A stretch of DNA of 64,000 bases, taken from CAYTZH01 sp964442285. GTDB taxonomy: Bacteria; Myxococcota_A; UBA9160; JAFDET01. Location of the stretch: NCBI GenBank assembly GCA_964442285.1, contig CAYTZH010000001.1:124001-188000 (forward strand). Direction: 5' to 3'. The notes beneath the pieces are model-generated. The model worked only from the letters and a program-made list of their open reading frames with translations. It searched no databases and was not told where the DNA came from. This document shows positions 62,220 to 64,000 of the stretch, piece after piece; position 1 is the stretch's first letter, and every line of letters begins with the position of its first letter. The translations under genes and the position numbers were made by a program.

Positions 62220-63298
62220 CCCGCGATTCCGAGCTCGGCCAGGGTGAAAGGGCGTCCCTCGCGGACCGAGTGTTCCGCGGCCAGGCCCGCCGCCACCGCG
62301 AGCAGGCCGTCCCGGACGCTGACCTGGGGCGGGCCGCCCTCCCGGATCGCCTGCGCGAAGGCCAGGTGCTGGTAGTAGGTGGAGCCGTGGTGGCCTCCGG
62401 AGCGGAGGATCCGCTCCTCGACCGGGACGTGGTGGGTCTCGACGCGCCGCGGGATGCGGCGGCCGATCACGAGGGTCGACTCCGGAACGAAGCACTCCAC
62501 CTTGCCGGCGTCGCCCACCGCGCAGACCTCCTCCTGGTTGCGCGAGGCCTCGGCGAACATGCACAGGTCGAGGAGCGCCCGACAGCCGCTGGGGAAGTCG
62601 ACGATGACGTAGGCGTTGTCGAGGATGTCGGGACGCTCACCGCCGTACTCCTCGTCCCGGTGGTTCACATCCTGGGCGCCCGATGCGTACACCCGCGCGG
62701 CCGGCTCCCCGACGATGAGGTGCATCAGGTCGAAGAAATGGCAGCACTTCTCCACCAGGGTGCCCCCGGTGTTGCGCGAGAAGCGGTTCCAGTCGCCCAC
62801 CTTGGGCAGGAAGGGGAAGCGGTGCTCGCGGATGGCGAGCTGGCGCAGGCGTCCCACGGCCCCGCCGCGAACCGCCTCGACCAGCCGCGCCACCGGCGGC
62901 ATGAAGCGGTACTCCATGCCCACCCAGACGACGCCGGGGTGCTTCTCCGCGGCCGCCTCCACCCGCCGGCAGTCCTCCAGGGTGGTACCCAGGGGCTTCT
63001 CCACGAGCAGGTGCAGGTCCCGGCCCCAGAGCGGCTCGAGGACCTCGGCGTGGGTGTGGTTGGGCGTGGCGATCACCAGCGCGTCGAGGGCCACGCGCTC
63101 GAGCATCTCGGCGGCGTCGTCGAAGCCCTGGGCTTGCGGGGCGAGCCGGGCGCCCCAGTCGCGCGAGGGCGGGTGGGGATCCGCGTAGGCCACCACCTCC
63201 GCGCCCGGCACCAGGCGCAGGTTGAGCAGGTGCTCGATGCCCATCATGCCGGTGCCGATGACGCCGTAGCGCAGCGGGGAGTCGGGTTTCCGGGTCAT
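62216..63298 (-). CDS. Gfo/Idh/MocA-family oxidoreductase
   Basis: NAD(P)-dependent oxidoreductase of 360 residues. The nucleotide motif is YGVIGTGMMGIEH, the catalytic VEKPLGTT provides Glu-Lys-Pro, and the substrate domain has GGTLVEKCCHFFDLMHLIVG with the active His. Family members oxidise sugars, inositol or related polyols. ATG 63298 is chosen at the start of the fold with GGAGG upstream. It forms a unit with the MBL-fold gene. Confidence 0.92.
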   Translation of the reverse strand: MTRKPDSPLRYGVIGTGMMGIEHLLNLRLVPGAEVVAYADPHPPSRDWGARLAPQAQGFDDAAEMLERVALDALVIATPNHTHAEVLEPLWGRDLHLLVEKPLGTTLEDCRRVEAAAEKHPGVVWVGMEYRFMPPVARLVEAVRGGAVGRLRQLAIREHRFPFLPKVGDWNRFSRNTGGTLVEKCCHFFDLMHLIVGEPAARVYASGAQDVNHRDEEYGGERPDILDNAYVIVDFPSGCRALLDLCMFAEASRNQEEVCAVGDAGKVECFVPESTLVIGRRIPRRVETHHVPVEERILRSGGHHGSTYYQHLAFAQAIREGGPPQVSVRDGLLAVAAGLAAEHSVREGRPFTLAELGIAG

Positions 63299-63336
63299 CG
63301 CCGCCTGGGTCCGCCTCCGTGGGTCCGTGAGAACCT

Positions 63337-63347
63337 GATACCGTATC
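63337..63347. promoter_or_regulatory. Symmetric -10 element between oxidoreductase and LLM genes
   Basis: GATACCGTATC is an odd palindrome. It offers TACCGT on the plus strand, 6 bases before the LLM gene ATG, and TACGGT on the minus strand for the divergent oxidoreductase. Confidence 0.4.
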
Positions 63348-63350
63348 GCC

Positions 63351-64000
63351 ATGAGTGAAGCCGCGCCCGCTGCCTCCGCCGAGGTGGCCTGGTTCTCCGC
63401 CCTGTGCGACGACGACTACGCCTACCTGGGCGTGCCCGACCCGGCTCTGCAGAGCAGCTGGGCGCACTGCCGCGACATCGTGCTCGCCGCCGAGCGCGGC
63501 GGCTTCGACAACGTGCTGCTGCCGTCGGGCTACGCCCTGGGCATCGACTCGATCGCCTTCGCCGGCGGCATGGCGCCGCTCCTGGAGCGCATGCGCCTGC
63601 TGGTGGCCGTGCGCTGCGGCGAGCTCTGGCCGCCCCAGCTCGCGCGCCAGCTCGCGACCCTCGACCGCATGCTCGGGGGTCGCCTCACGGTGAACATCAT
63701 CTCGAGCGATCTCCCCGGCGCGCCGCTGCCCTCCGAGCCGCGCTACGCGCGCACCCTCGAGGTGATGGGTCTGCTTCGGGACCTGCTATCCGGAAAGCCC
63801 GTGAACGCCGAGGGCGTGTACTACCCGCTCTCCCTGGAGCCGCCGCGGATGCAGCCGGTCTCCGGGCGCTGTCCGCCGTTCTACTTCGGCGGGCTCTCGG
63901 AGCCCGCGCGAGAGGTGGCCGCCCGGGCTGCCGACGTCTTCCTCATGTGGCCCGACACGCTCGCGGGGGTGCGGGCGCTCCTCGACGACATGCGCGCCCG
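63351..64000 (+). CDS. LLM-class flavin-dependent monooxygenase (partial)
   Basis: N-terminal 216 residues of a luciferase-like monooxygenase close to alkanesulfonate monooxygenase SsuD: the TIM-barrel start AEVAWFSALCDDDYAYL, LVAVRCGELWPPQLARQLAT, GGRLTVNIISSDLPG, YYPLSLEPPRMQP and PPFYFGGLSEPAREVAA. It uses reduced FMN and oxygen to oxidise alkanesulfonates, nitriloacetate or similar. The gene runs off the right edge. A TACCGT box 6 bases before the ATG suggests a leaderless mRNA. Confidence 0.9.
   Translation, partial: MSEAAPAASAEVAWFSALCDDDYAYLGVPDPALQSSWAHCRDIVLAAERGGFDNVLLPSGYALGIDSIAFAGGMAPLLERMRLLVAVRCGELWPPQLARQLATLDRMLGGRLTVNIISSDLPGAPLPSEPRYARTLEVMGLLRDLLSGKPVNAEGVYYPLSLEPPRMQPVSGRCPPFYFGGLSEPAREVAARAADVFLMWPDTLAGVRALLDDMRA

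Overview
The window is 64 kb of very GC-rich, densely packed DNA from a Gram-negative bacterium. A secretin, a two-partner-secretion outer-membrane transporter, two RND efflux pumps and several lipoproteins show the double membrane. The mix of MSHA-type pilus genes, many orphan histidine kinases, a flotillin operon and steroid-type oxidation genes would fit a Myxococcota, Binatota or other 'deltaproteobacterial' lineage. I cannot fix the taxon from sequence alone. I saw no tRNA, rRNA, CRISPR array, insertion sequence or prophage. Several genes have a TANNNT box only 6-9 nt before the start codon, which suggests that leaderless transcripts are common.

Layout. 1-13080 (minus) is a type IV pilus operon of the MSHA type: minor pilins, PilM/N/O-like assembly proteins, secretin, inner-membrane platform, major-type pseudopilin, and a giant MshQ-like adhesin that runs off the left edge. 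No assembly ATPase is present. 13256-16536 holds an unknown membrane protein and an orphan GAF histidine kinase. 16608-20643 (minus) is a redox/lipid group: SDR, BaiE/SnoaL-like protein, glutathione peroxidase, nitronate monooxygenase and Ap4A phosphorylase, with a KstR-like operator in front of the last two. 20677-24098 (plus) has a lipoprotein phosphatase, MsrA and a hybrid kinase, with a hairpin-rich spacer. 24114-31107 contains an acyl-CoA ligase with HspQ, an SDR, a pentaheme lipoprotein, an XRE-cupin regulator, a DsbA-fold protein and a CHAD-CYTH protein.

31247-36793 (plus) has a sugar kinase/nucleotidyltransferase pair, then a stress operon (small putative RHH protein, PspA, YqiJ, flotillin YqiK) behind a near-consensus promoter. 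36882-43684 is the most unusual locus: a TpsB transporter, a DUF928 protein, a CHASE2 nucleotide cyclase and a TPR-CHAT protease arranged as one divergent/convergent cassette. 43719-46569 has a glycosyltransferase and a SixA-Ppx/GppA fusion. 46570-58230 has two RND pump operons facing away from each other, with a split REC + HD-GYP pair and a PAS histidine kinase between them. 58172-64000 has HtpX, a Rieske oxygenase and an alpha/beta hydrolase sharing a second KstR-like site, a metallo-beta-lactamase-fold lipid-type hydrolase, a Gfo/Idh/MocA oxidoreductase and a partial LLM flavin monooxygenase.

The genes point to a surface-attached, redox-active lifestyle: pili and adhesin controlled by cyclic-nucleotide and c-di-GMP signalling, membrane-stress defence, polyphosphate-related enzymes, and oxidation of hydrophobic substrates under a TetR-type regulator that lies outside the window.
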